Below are positions 17,331-25,136 of a stretch of 64,000 bases of DNA, piece after piece. How positions within the stretch are numbered: the stretch's first letter is position 1; each line of letters starts with the position of its first letter. The stretch is from NCBI RefSeq assembly GCF_003855495.1, contig NZ_CP034086.1, positions 3,385,501-3,449,500 on the forward strand. Direction: 5' to 3'. Below the pieces are notes generated by a model. That model was not told the DNA's origin and did no database searches. It saw only the letters and a program-made list of their open reading frames with translations. This DNA is from Methylocystis rosea (GTDB lineage Bacteria; Pseudomonadota; Alphaproteobacteria; Rhizobiales; Beijerinckiaceae). A program made the translations under genes and the position numbers.

Positions 17331-18437
17331 ATGTCAGCCACATTCCCAGATTCGACGAGCGAGCCTAACGCGCCCATCACTCCCGCCGTCGACGACGACA
17401 CATGCGTCGGAGGCGCGCCGCTCGACTTTTCTGGCGCATCGCTCTTCTTTCCGGAAAATTATGCAGGATCAACGCTCCGCACGGATGCGCCGATAGGTTC
17501 GCCTCAATCAGCGGCGGAAGCCGCGGCGCTCTCGGATGCTTTATGCGCGAAGATTTCGCCCGTTTCTTTTGGCGACCGCGTGTTTTTGCTTCCCTCCGAG
17601 TCCGACGCCTGGCGTGTCGCCGTCGAAATGGTTCGGCGCTACCATCGCCTCGTCGGTCGCCCCAAGCGACGTCGCTTTATTGTCTGCGTCGGGCCTGCTG
17701 ATGGATCGGAGAGCCTTCCGCCTGGCCTTGAGGGCGACGACGAGATCGTCACTCTCCGAACCGACGATCACGCTGCAGTGCAGGCGGAAGTCGATGTCAG
17801 GACCGCGGGAATTCTGATCGCGCCGGTCAGGACGCAAGCCGGTTTTGAGGTCGTCTCAGGAAGCGTCCTCGCCAGACTGCGCGAGACCGCAGACGAATAT
17901 GGGCTCATACTCGCTTTCGACGAAAGTTTTTGCGGCTTCGGCCGCTCAGGCATGCTTTGGGCGCACGAATGGACCGGCGTCACCCCTGACATGATGGTCG
18001 CCAGTCACTCGCCTGCAGACGCCCCGCCGCTGGCTGCGCTCGTCGTCACGCAAAGACTGGCACGAGGCGCGCTCGGCGGCTCGACGCTTGCTGACGGGGC
18101 CGCGCTTCTGGCTGGGCACGCGCTAATCGACGCTCTGTCGACGCCAGGCTTTCAGGAACGTGTGCAGAACCGAAGCTGGTATCTCGAAGACCGGCTGTCC
18201 GCCTTGTTTTATCGGCGTCGTGCAGCTTTTACGGCAAGGGATGGCCTTGGCCTGATGCAGGCGCTAACGCTCGCGGGAGACGCGGAGCCCATGCGCGCGA
18301 AGCTGGCCGCGCACGGGCTCCTCGCGCGCGCGATGGGGTCGGTCCTGGGTTTATTTCCTCCGCTCACAACTGAGGAAAGCGACATCGATGCGGCGGTATC
18401 CTGCATCGAAATGGTTTGCGCGCAGGAGGAACGATGA
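17331..18437 (+). CDS. class III aminotransferase-like protein lacking the PLP lysine
   Basis: 368 aa from ATG 17331; the open frame reaches back to a TTG at 17235 inside the previous gene. The ArgD/class III fold is recognisable: LAFDESFCGFGRSGMLWAHE WTGVTPDMM (family: DEvQtGfGRtGk.fa.e..gv.PDi). Where the catalytic lysine should follow (tlaKglggGfPlgA) the sequence reads MMVASHSPADAPPLAALVV, so His226 replaces Lys and the glycine loop is lost. It cannot form the usual internal aldimine and is likely non-catalytic or repurposed. The next gene downstream has also lost its active site. Confidence 0.65.
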   Translation: MSATFPDSTSEPNAPITPAVDDDTCVGGAPLDFSGASLFFPENYAGSTLRTDAPIGSPQSAAEAAALSDALCAKISPVSFGDRVFLLPSESDAWRVAVEMVRRYHRLVGRPKRRRFIVCVGPADGSESLPPGLEGDDEIVTLRTDDHAAVQAEVDVRTAGILIAPVRTQAGFEVVSGSVLARLRETADEYGLILAFDESFCGFGRSGMLWAHEWTGVTPDMMVASHSPADAPPLAALVVTQRLARGALGGSTLADGAALLAGHALIDALSTPGFQERVQNRSWYLEDRLSALFYRRRAAFTARDGLGLMQALTLAGDAEPMRAKLAAHGLLARAMGSVLGLFPPLTTEESDIDAAVSCIEMVCAQEER

Positions 18438-18504
18438 GCGCGCGAGTCGTTCGCCTCCGCCTCACTGAGGCATTCCTTAAAATCCTGGCGGACCGTTCAA
18501 CATC

Positions 18505-19155
18505 ATGATCGAGATAAATGCGGCTGATCCAAATTTACGAGTCATCGGGCGAGACCCGGTTCCTCCCTCGCTGCGGCGATTCATCTGGGACATTCAGTCC
18601 ATGGTCGAACTCGCCGAAAGCGAGCGGGAGATTTTGCTGATCGGCCGCGATCTCATGGCCCGGCTCTTTACGACGGACGATTGGCTGCCAACGGTCTTCG
18701 CCGTCCCAAATCCCGCCGGAGGCCAGCAATTCCAGATTTATCGCGACGGGCTCGATCGCTTTTCCGTCGTGAGCACAATTTTGTCGGGCGGCGCCTGCGT
18801 GACAATCTCTCAGCCTTCGGTTTGGGAGATTGCGGGCGTGTTGCGCGGCGCAATCAACCGCCAGCAACTCGATGCTCCCACGAACAGCGCGCAGGCCGGC
18901 GCGTCCCGTCTATTGCAAGCGAGCGCTGTGGAAGCCGCCCGGTCGTCCGCGAGCGGCGAGGCCGTCGAGCTTCGCAACGCGCTGGATGATCAAACATCCA
19001 TCATCATCCATGTTTATGGCGGCGACATCGGCAGGATCAGTCGCCGATCCGGCGCATCAGGCGGAAGCGGCGACGCGCCGCCATTGGGCTACGCCAATTC
19101 GGACAACGATCCTCCTTACGATATTTTTTCAATTCAGAACGAGATCCGGGATTGA
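18505..19155 (+). CDS. cysteine-dioxygenase-like cupin lacking the metal histidines
   Basis: 216 aa. Residues 25-120 follow the predicted metal-dependent double-stranded beta-helix family related to cysteine dioxygenase: DDWLPTVFAVP, LDRFSVVSTILSGGACVTI, VWEIAGVLRGA. The family motif tPiHDHtvWg appears here as TISQPSVWE (residues 100-108), so both first-shell histidines of HxH are gone. The C-terminal ~90 residues are Ser/Gly-rich and unlike the family. It follows the lysine-less aminotransferase homologue and is probably a non-enzymatic derivative. Confidence 0.5.
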   Translation: MIEINAADPNLRVIGRDPVPPSLRRFIWDIQSMVELAESEREILLIGRDLMARLFTTDDWLPTVFAVPNPAGGQQFQIYRDGLDRFSVVSTILSGGACVTISQPSVWEIAGVLRGAINRQQLDAPTNSAQAGASRLLQASAVEAARSSASGEAVELRNALDDQTSIIIHVYGGDIGRISRRSGASGGSGDAPPLGYANSDNDPPYDIFSIQNEIRD

Positions 19156-19229
19156 GGCGCGAACGCTGAAGGTTCTCGCCACCGGCGATTGATCATGCGC
19201 GCCAGAGGATGCCGGAAAGAGAGTGATTT

Positions 19230-19484
19230 CTATGAGGGATCGAAATATTCGATCTTTTGGCCTGGATCCCTGTTCGGGCAGGGGATTTCTTTGAACAGAA
19301 CTTCGGCGAAGGCCTTGAGGCCGGTGTTCGTGCGTAGAGACAGGCGATTGGGGTCGGACGTCCAGCTTTGATAAGTGACGATCCCACGGGTGATGCTGAT
19401 CACCGTGTATTTTTCGGAGTTGATTTCGCCGCCCTTCGTCCGATAGCACTTCCCGGGCAGAACGCTTTCTTCCTTCATCGGCAT
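19230..19484 (-). CDS. 84-aa protein of unknown function
   Basis: 84 aa, start ATG 19484. Contains Cys13 and Cys69 and a predicted beta-rich core (EKYTVISITRGIVTYQSW, SLRTNTGLKAFAEVLF). No family recognised. It lies downstream of the ferredoxin gene on the same strand (gap 118 bp) and converges on the cupin-like gene. Confidence 0.5.
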   Translation of the reverse strand: MPMKEESVLPGKCYRTKGGEINSEKYTVISITRGIVTYQSWTSDPNRLSLRTNTGLKAFAEVLFKEIPCPNRDPGQKIEYFDPS

Positions 19485-19602
19485 GGATGCTCACCCTGCA
19501 TCTTGGCGCTGCGTGCATGGCCGTTGAGCAAGTTCCAGACCATATAGCGTTTCCGCGGGAACGTTCGCTGCAACCATCGACGTTCGAAACGGTGCGGGCG
19601 AA

Positions 19603-19932
19603 TCAAAAGCCGGTCGCATCCTCCGGGGCGATGCGGATCGCCATTCCGTCGAACGTTTCTTCGAACCTGATTTGACAGGCGAGACGCGAATTGAATTTGC
19701 GATGGCTGGCTGTCGCAAGCATCCGGTTTTCTCCGGGTCCGGAGTCGGCCATTTCAATCCCCTGAGGCAGGGTGAGATAGACATGGCACGTCGCACAGGC
19801 GCAGCTGCCGCCGCATTGCGCGACTAGCTCTTCGACGCCGGCGCGCCGGATTAATTTCATCAGCGAGACGCCATTTTTGCCGGTGATTTCCTGGCTGGCG
19901 CCGTCTCTGGTTTCAAGAGTGAACGTGGCCAT
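19603..19932 (-). CDS. 2Fe-2S ferredoxin, adrenodoxin type
   Basis: 109 aa. Cluster ligands Cys40, Cys46, Cys49 and Cys86 give C-X5-C-X2-C-X36-C (AQCGGSCACATCHVY and SRLACQI), the vertebrate/ISC-type 2Fe-2S pattern. It carries electrons to a P450, Rieske oxygenase, Fe-S assembly or another partner that cannot be read from the sequence. The MtnC-like gene lies 52 bp upstream on the same strand. No sigma54 element was found in front of this pair. Confidence 0.88.
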   Translation of the reverse strand: MATFTLETRDGASQEITGKNGVSLMKLIRRAGVEELVAQCGGSCACATCHVYLTLPQGIEMADSGPGENRMLATASHRKFNSRLACQIRFEETFDGMAIRIAPEDATGF

Positions 19933-19984
19933 CTGTCTCCATCTGCCCGAAGCCGTCAGCGATGTTTTCCTTGGCGCGAGCGCG

Positions 19985-20671
19985 TCACGATCCCAAATTC
20001 ACTGACGCGAAATCAAGGCAAACCGCATGGCGACTATCCGCAGGACCTTCTCGCGCGATGAGCGTCGTGGCAAGGCCCGCCGACTGGGCGGCGTCCAATT
20101 CGTCCCCATCGCCCGACAGCGCCAGCACTGATCCCGAAGGCAAATCGAGACGCTCGCAGATCGCGCGGTAGGAGGCCGGTTCGACTTTCTGACCGATGGA
20201 CGTGTCGAAGAAATCCTCGAACAGGCTTGTGAGGTCGCCGCAGGCGCTGTGGCTCAGCAAGAGTTGCTGCGCCAATCTCGAATGGGACGAGTAAACAAAC
20301 AGGCGAAGGCCCGATGAGGCCCATGATCTCAGCGATTCCGCGACGTCCGGATAAAGCTCGCTTTTGATCGCGCCTGCCTCATAACTCTCGCGCCAGATCA
20401 GGCCCTGGATCGTCTTCAGCGGGGTCGCCTTGCGGTTCTGCTTCATCCAGCGCAGCAACAGCGCTTCGGCTTCCTCGAGCTTCAAGTCGAATCCGCCAAG
20501 GAGACGCCCCGTTTCCTCCAAGGCGTCTTCCACATCGGGGTCCGAGGCATGTTCTGCGATGAAGGCGCCTAGCCGCGCCTGCGCGAGCGGCATGAGAGTC
20601 CCGGTCGCGAAAGCCATCGGAACGGCGGCGCCTTCGAGCTCAATCAGGACGGCGCGCACCGGTTCACTCAT
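19985..20671 (-). CDS. MtnC-like HAD protein with altered nucleophile
   Basis: 228 aa. Similarity to enolase-phosphatase E1 (MtnC) covers the length: RLFVYSSHSRLAQQLLLSHS, GDLTSLFEDFFDTSIGQKVE, ASYRAI, and a final SGDGDELDAAQSAGL. The HAD nucleophile motif DIEGT is replaced by LIELEGAAV, with Glu11 in place of the first Asp, so the phospho-aspartyl intermediate should not form. No other methionine salvage genes are nearby. It probably has another role, possibly with the downstream ferredoxin. Confidence 0.65.
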   Translation of the reverse strand: MSEPVRAVLIELEGAAVPMAFATGTLMPLAQARLGAFIAEHASDPDVEDALEETGRLLGGFDLKLEEAEALLLRWMKQNRKATPLKTIQGLIWRESYEAGAIKSELYPDVAESLRSWASSGLRLFVYSSHSRLAQQLLLSHSACGDLTSLFEDFFDTSIGQKVEPASYRAICERLDLPSGSVLALSGDGDELDAAQSAGLATTLIAREGPADSRHAVCLDFASVNLGS

Positions 20672-20888
20672 CGTGGATCCGTTTGGTGTAGAATTGTCGC
20701 AGTCGCGGCGCCGGCCGCCTGTGCTTCAGCCGTTCCCAAAGTTGGCTCTGGCAAGCATCATATGTGCCGTGTACTCCCGCGCGAGGCTCCAAGGCGATCG
20801 TGTCGCTCCCTGCGCCACATCGACGGGTAGGCAGCGCGACGTGCTCGCGGCGTCGGCGATAGCGAGAAGATTGTTCGGAGGCCCCACA

Positions 20889-21515
20889 ATGGCTGCAAGC
20901 GCGGACGAGTTGAAAGCGGTCACGGGCGGCACGCTGCAACATTACAATCAGCGCGCCGAGTCGTTCTGGGAGGGAACGCGCAGCCACGACGTCACACAAA
21001 ATATCGCGGCGATGCTCAGCCACATTCGCGGCGAGCCTCCTTTCACCTTGCTCGATTTCGGTTGCGGGCCTGGACGCGATTTGAAGGCGCTCGCCGCGCT
21101 TGGGCATGTCGCGATCGGGCTTGATGGAGCGCCGCGCTTTGTCGAAATGGCGCGCATTCACAGCGGTTGCGAGGTGTGGCTGCAGGATTTTCTCGCGCTC
21201 GATTTGCCTGATCGCCACTTTGACGGAGTCTTCGCCAATGCGTCGCTGTTTCATGTGCCGCGCAGCGAATTGCCACGCGTCCTGCGCGCGCTTCGCGCCG
21301 CTCTGAAGCCCGGGGGCATCCTGTTCAGCTCCATTCCGCATGGCGCGGATCAGGAAGGATGGAGCAATGAACGCTATGGCGTGTTTCACGCCCCCGAAAG
21401 CTGGCGCGCTTTCGGGTCGGCGGTGGGCTTCATCGAGGTCGAGCATTATTACAGGCCCAGCGGCGCGCCGCCGGGCGAACAGCCATGGCTGGCGAGCGTA
21501 TGGCGACGCGAATAG
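20889..21515 (+). CDS. class I SAM-dependent methyltransferase
   Basis: 208 aa from ATG 20889 with GGAGG 7 nt upstream. Rossmann-fold methyltransferase: motif I LLDFGCGPGRDL, motif II acidic residue in AIGLDGAPRFVEMAR, LALDLPDRHFDGVFANASLF, and post-motif LKPGGILFSSIPHG. The C-terminal WYR-like EVEHYYRPSG and PWLASVWRR complete the fold. The substrate is not predictable. It diverges from the MtnC-like gene and converges on the YyaL-type gene. Confidence 0.85.
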   Translation: MAASADELKAVTGGTLQHYNQRAESFWEGTRSHDVTQNIAAMLSHIRGEPPFTLLDFGCGPGRDLKALAALGHVAIGLDGAPRFVEMARIHSGCEVWLQDFLALDLPDRHFDGVFANASLFHVPRSELPRVLRALRAALKPGGILFSSIPHGADQEGWSNERYGVFHAPESWRAFGSAVGFIEVEHYYRPSGAPPGEQPWLASVWRRE

Positions 21516-21539
21516 GCGACGTCGGATGCGGGAAGCGAG

Positions 21540-23567
21540 TCACGTCTCGCGCAGAGCCGCCGCGAGCGCATCGGGCTCGACGATAGGCAGCGAGCAGACC
21601 ATTCCCCGGCAGACATAAGCCGTGGCGCGATCGCCCAGCAAGGTTTTGCCGAAAGCCGGATGCGCGCGAGGCAGCGCGGCGCCCGGCGCGATGACGCTCA
21701 AAACCCGACCGGGCCGACTGACGCCGTAAATCACGCGCTTCAGCGCCGCGGTATCCGCGGCGTCCGTTTCGCCAATCACGACAATCTGCAAGGCCGCTCG
21801 CAGCATTTCTATGCCGTTCAACAGTGACGAAAAACCAAGAACGCGCTCGCGAATTGTCCCGGAAAAGTCCTTTGCGATCGCCTCGGCGCGTTGCCGGTAG
21901 ACGCTCTCGCCCGTCAAATAATAGAGCTGCGCCAGCACCTGCAGCATCATGCCATTGCCGGAGGGAAGGGCGGAGTCCTCGGCGATTTTCACGCGCGCGA
22001 TCAGCGTATCGGCGTCGTCGGCGGCATAAAAATAGCCGCCGTTTCGATCGCGATAATGATGCTCCACATGCTCGACCCAGCGTCGCGCGCGTTCGAGATA
22101 GGACGGCGCGCCGGTGGCTTCGTAGAGCGCCAGCGCCGCTCGGCACATTGCGCCGTAGTCGTCGAGGACGGCCATATGACGTGGGCGCCCGCAACGCCAG
22201 GAATGGAGCAGACGACCATCGTCCGTCGTCATCGCGCCCTTGACGAAATCGAAGGCTTCGATGGCGATATCGAGCCAGTCCCCACGTTCAAACACGCATG
22301 CCGCCTTGGCGATGGCGGCGATCGTCAATCCATTCCAGTCGGCCAAGACCTTATCGTCGCACCCCGGCCTGACGCGGCGCTCGCGCACCGAGAACAAGGC
22401 GGCGCGGTCTTCCGCCAGCGCCGCCTCGCTCTCCTCATCCAGCAGCTCGATTGAGCCCAGACGGTTGAGGACGGACTTGCCGTGTTCCCAGTTGCCTTCG
22501 CGGCTGACGCCATAGGCGCGTTCGAAGAACGGCGCGCGCGCGCCCAGAGCTTCCCCTATTTCTGCTTCGCTCCAACTGTAGAACTTGCCTTCTTCGCCTT
22601 CGCTGTCGGCGTCGAGACTGCTGGCGAACCCGCCGCCTGGCGCGCGCATCTCGCGCGTCATCCACTCGATCGTCTCTGTCACGCGCAGGCGATACAGTTC
22701 GCGACGTTCGTCTTGCCAGACCTCCGTCAGTAGTTCGATCAGCTGCGCGTTGTCGTAGAGCATTTTTTCAAAATGCGGCACCAGCCATCGATTGTCGGTC
22801 GAGTAGCGCGCGAAACCGCCGCCCAAATGGTCGTAGACGCCGCCCTGCGAAATATGATCGAGCGTCAAAACGACGGCTTGTCGCAACGAGTCGCGACCCG
22901 TTCGCTTCCAGGCCCTCCAGAGAAAGTCGAGGCTGGTCGCCTGCGGGAATTTTGGCGCCGACCCGAAGCCGCCGTCCACGTGGTCGAGCCGTTGCTCCAA
23001 CTGCGCGCAAATGCTCTCGACGAGGTCGGGCGAGACCGGCTCTCCGGGAGTCGTTTCGGACAGGCTGGCCAGTCCTGCGCTGAGCTCGGCGACATTATGT
23101 TCGATCGCATTGGCGCGCGTGCGCCAAAGTTCCGCGATGGTTTTTAGAAGCTCGGCGAATCCGGGCCTTCCGCCCTGCGCAGAAGGGGGGAAATATGTTC
23201 CGCCCCAGAAGGGCTTGCCCTCCGGCGTCAGAAACATCGTCAAGGGCCAACCGCCGCGCTGACCCATCATCATCAAAGCTTGTTGATACAGATAGTCGAC
23301 GTCCGGCCGCTCTTCGCGATCCACCTTCACATTGATGAAAAATTCGTTCATCAACGCCGCGATTTCGGGGTCCTCGAACGATTCATGGGCCATCACATGG
23401 CACCAATGACAGGCGGCGTAGCCAGACGAGAGCAATATCGGCTTGCCCGTCTGCTTGGCGAGCGCGAGCGTTTCCGCGCTCCAAGCCTGCCAGTGCACCG
23501 GATTGTGCTGGTGCTGCAACAAATAGGGGCTGGTCTCTTGACCGAGCCGGTTGCTCTCGACGCTCAT
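21540..23567 (-). CDS. YyaL/spermatogenesis-associated-20-type thioredoxin-domain protein
   Basis: 675 aa, the usual length for this family. It opens with the conserved [21 protein letters not shown], a thioredoxin-like domain with [18 protein letters not shown] and [31 protein letters not shown], then an alpha/alpha barrel resembling glycoside-hydrolase folds ([35 protein letters not shown]). The CxxC sits at residues around 55-60. The biochemical role of the family is not settled. Single gene. Confidence 0.92.
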   Translation of the reverse strand: MSVESNRLGQETSPYLLQHQHNPVHWQAWSAETLALAKQTGKPILLSSGYAACHWCHVMAHESFEDPEIAALMNEFFINVKVDREERPDVDYLYQQALMMMGQRGGWPLTMFLTPEGKPFWGGTYFPPSAQGGRPGFAELLKTIAELWRTRANAIEHNVAELSAGLASLSETTPGEPVSPDLVESICAQLEQRLDHVDGGFGSAPKFPQATSLDFLWRAWKRTGRDSLRQAVVLTLDHISQGGVYDHLGGGFARYSTDNRWLVPHFEKMLYDNAQLIELLTEVWQDERRELYRLRVTETIEWMTREMRAPGGGFASSLDADSEGEEGKFYSWSEAEIGEALGARAPFFERAYGVSREGNWEHGKSVLNRLGSIELLDEESEAALAEDRAALFSVRERRVRPGCDDKVLADWNGLTIAAIAKAACVFERGDWLDIAIEAFDFVKGAMTTDDGRLLHSWRCGRPRHMAVLDDYGAMCRAALALYEATGAPSYLERARRWVEHVEHHYRDRNGGYFYAADDADTLIARVKIAEDSALPSGNGMMLQVLAQLYYLTGESVYRQRAEAIAKDFSGTIRERVLGFSSLLNGIEMLRAALQIVVIGETDAADTAALKRVIYGVSRPGRVLSVIAPGAALPRAHPAFGKTLLGDRATAYVCRGMVCSLPIVEPDALAAALRET

Positions 23568-23773
23568 GGAGTCGTCCTCCCTGTGCGGATTACATACGGC
23601 TGCCGGACGTCAAGCGCCAATCGCTGCGGGCGGATTTCGCCGATGCGCCGCAGGCGAGAAAATTCGTCGGGCGCAAAGAGCAGAGGGGCGGCTGGGAAGA
23701 GGCGTTTCCAGGGAAGGAGAGTCGCGCGCGGCGCTTGGGTCCGCCTTGATGGTTCGCTGGCGCCGCGCGGTGG

Positions 23774-24076
23774 TTAATGTGGCGCGGCTTCGTTGCTCGG
23801 GAGCACGTCGCGGATGCGCTTGCCTTCCACCCAGACGAAAGCCCCGTCGGGTTCGGCGCAGGCGATGTCCTGTTCGGCGATCAGCTTGTCGCAGAGCATG
23901 ATGCAAATGGCGTCGATCGGCGCGTCTCTGTCGTTTTCCTCGGTCATGCGGTCGATCGAGATTTCACCCATCTCCTCGTCGTCGACCAAATGGATAATAA
24001 ACACTTCCTCATGGCCGGGAGAGCCATGCGCGTTCACCCGGAAGGTTTCCCCCTTGTAGCGGAATTCGCGTATCAT
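23774..24076 (-). CDS. unknown 100-aa protein behind a sigma54 promoter
   Basis: 100 aa from ATG 24076 (AAGGG six nt upstream; ATG 24094 is an alternative). Acidic protein: MIREFRYKGETFRVNAHGSP, then EEVFIIHLVDDEEMGEIS and DIACAEPDGAFVWVEGKRIR. No family recognised. A sigma54 promoter matching the consensus lies at 24162-24176 on this strand, so it is probably part of the nif regulon. It forms a divergent pair with the TPR gene at 24407. Confidence 0.6.
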   Translation of the reverse strand: MIREFRYKGETFRVNAHGSPGHEEVFIIHLVDDEEMGEISIDRMTEENDRDAPIDAICIMLCDKLIAEQDIACAEPDGAFVWVEGKRIRDVLPSNEAAPH

Positions 24077-24161
24077 TCCTGGCCCTTTTTTCATTTGCTT
24101 GGTTGTGTCCGCGATCGCGCGCCTCTTGGCGTTTGGCGGCCCCCGCGTGCCCGGCGCGCAC

Positions 24162-24176
24162 GCAAACTGCGTGCCA
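24162..24176 (-). promoter_or_regulatory. sigma54 -24/-12 promoter
   Basis: Minus strand TGGCACGCAGTTTGC, exact match to TGGCACG-N4-TTGC. Predicted start near 24150, 75 nt before the 100-aa gene. A near NifA site (TGT-N10-ACT) is at 24201-24216. Confidence 0.8.
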
Positions 24177-24379
24177 TTTGTGCGTCGTGGACCTTGGTTT
24201 TGTACGAACATGTACTGAATTGCTTTTGAAGGAGGCAAGAGGCGCTTGGGAGATCGGAAAAGCGCCATGCCGGCCCCGTCCTCGTCGAGCGTCATTTCCG
24301 TCTGCTACTCAGCCGTCTCGATCGCGCGCGAAAATCGCGCGAGGCGTTTTGCGGATGACGTCCACGACGATCCCCATAT

Positions 24380-24395
24380 TGGCTCAGCGATTGCT
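24380..24395 (+). promoter_or_regulatory. sigma54-like promoter abutting the TPR gene
   Basis: TGGCTCAGCGATTGCT matches the -24/-12 consensus except A5T and G7A. The predicted start (about 24406) coincides with the ATG at 24407, so the transcript would be leaderless unless the true start codon is further in. Confidence 0.45.
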
Positions 24396-24406
24396 TTGAG
24401 CCGGCC

Positions 24407-24886
24407 ATGAACGCTTCGCGCGCCGACGCTGACGTCGTGAACTTCGGCGAACTTGACCCGAAGACAAACGAACTGCTGCAGCAGGGCGTCGTCGCTTATC
24501 GGACTGACCGTGAGAAGGCCGACAACCTGTTCAAGCAGGCCTTGGCGCTGACGCCGCAGGAGCTGGCGCCCTATTACTGTCTCTACAAAATCCACACCTA
24601 CATGGGCAGTCTCGACTACGCCGCTGACGTCGCCGCGCAAGGCATGAAGGAGGCCACGCGTCAGGCGGGTTGGCCAAGCGATCCTATGGCGTGGCCGGCG
24701 ACGGCCGAGGCGCATGACGGGCCGGCGCGCTTCGCCCTCTATACGCTGAAGGCGCTAAGCTTCATCGAATTGAAGCGCGGTCACAGCGAAACCGCAAAGG
24801 AATATCTCGATATCCTCTCCCGCGCCGATCCGCAGGGCAGCGTCGGGTGGAAGGTGATCGAGGAATTGGCGCAGGGCAGCGTGTGA
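24407..24886 (+). CDS. nif-associated TPR protein (copy 1)
   Basis: 159 aa built of TPR-like helix pairs: ELLQQGVVAYRTDREKADNL with FKQALALTPQEL, then APYYCLYKIHTYMGSLDYAA, and FALYTLKALSFIELKRG with AKEYLDILSRADP. It shares the plan and several motifs (RFALYTLKAL against RFFLFTLKGY) with the TPR gene at 34390 next to nifB-fdxN. Both precede or flank ferredoxin and LRV genes, so a shared assembly or scaffolding role in nitrogenase maturation is likely but inferred. The start codon is uncertain because the promoter-like element ends 12 nt before it. Confidence 0.75.
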   Translation: MNASRADADVVNFGELDPKTNELLQQGVVAYRTDREKADNLFKQALALTPQELAPYYCLYKIHTYMGSLDYAADVAAQGMKEATRQAGWPSDPMAWPATAEAHDGPARFALYTLKALSFIELKRGHSETAKEYLDILSRADPQGSVGWKVIEELAQGSV

Positions 24887-24968
24887 TCGATGCGCGTGAC
24901 ACCGCCATGTCGTAACCTCAACAAAACTGCGCACGAATGTCACGCTTCGACCGATATCGCGCTGCACT

Positions 24969-24984
24969 TGTCGTAAAACCGACA
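24969..24984. promoter_or_regulatory. NifA upstream activator site (nifA2)
   Basis: TGT-CGTAAAACCG-ACA, an exact TGT-N10-ACA, 153 bp before the nifA2 ATG. It implies NifA-dependent (auto- or cross-) activation. Confidence 0.65.
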
Positions 24985-25017
24985 TTGTGCGCTGCGCCTG
25001 GGCGACAAAGCGCTGCT

Positions 25018-25033
25018 GTGCGTGGTTCTTGCA
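25018..25033 (+). promoter_or_regulatory. weak sigma54-like element before nifA2
   Basis: GTGCGTGGTTCTTGCA has a perfect -12 block (TTGCA) but a poor -24 block (TG for GG). It is the best candidate downstream of the NifA site at 24969; low confidence. Confidence 0.25.
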
Positions 25034-25136
25034 TAAAACAAACTATGAACCGCGTGAGACGATCGGAATCGATCCTCGCATGTGCGAACGGAAACCCTGG
25101 CTTCGTGCTGACGGCGGCTGTTCGAGGAAGGCGGCC

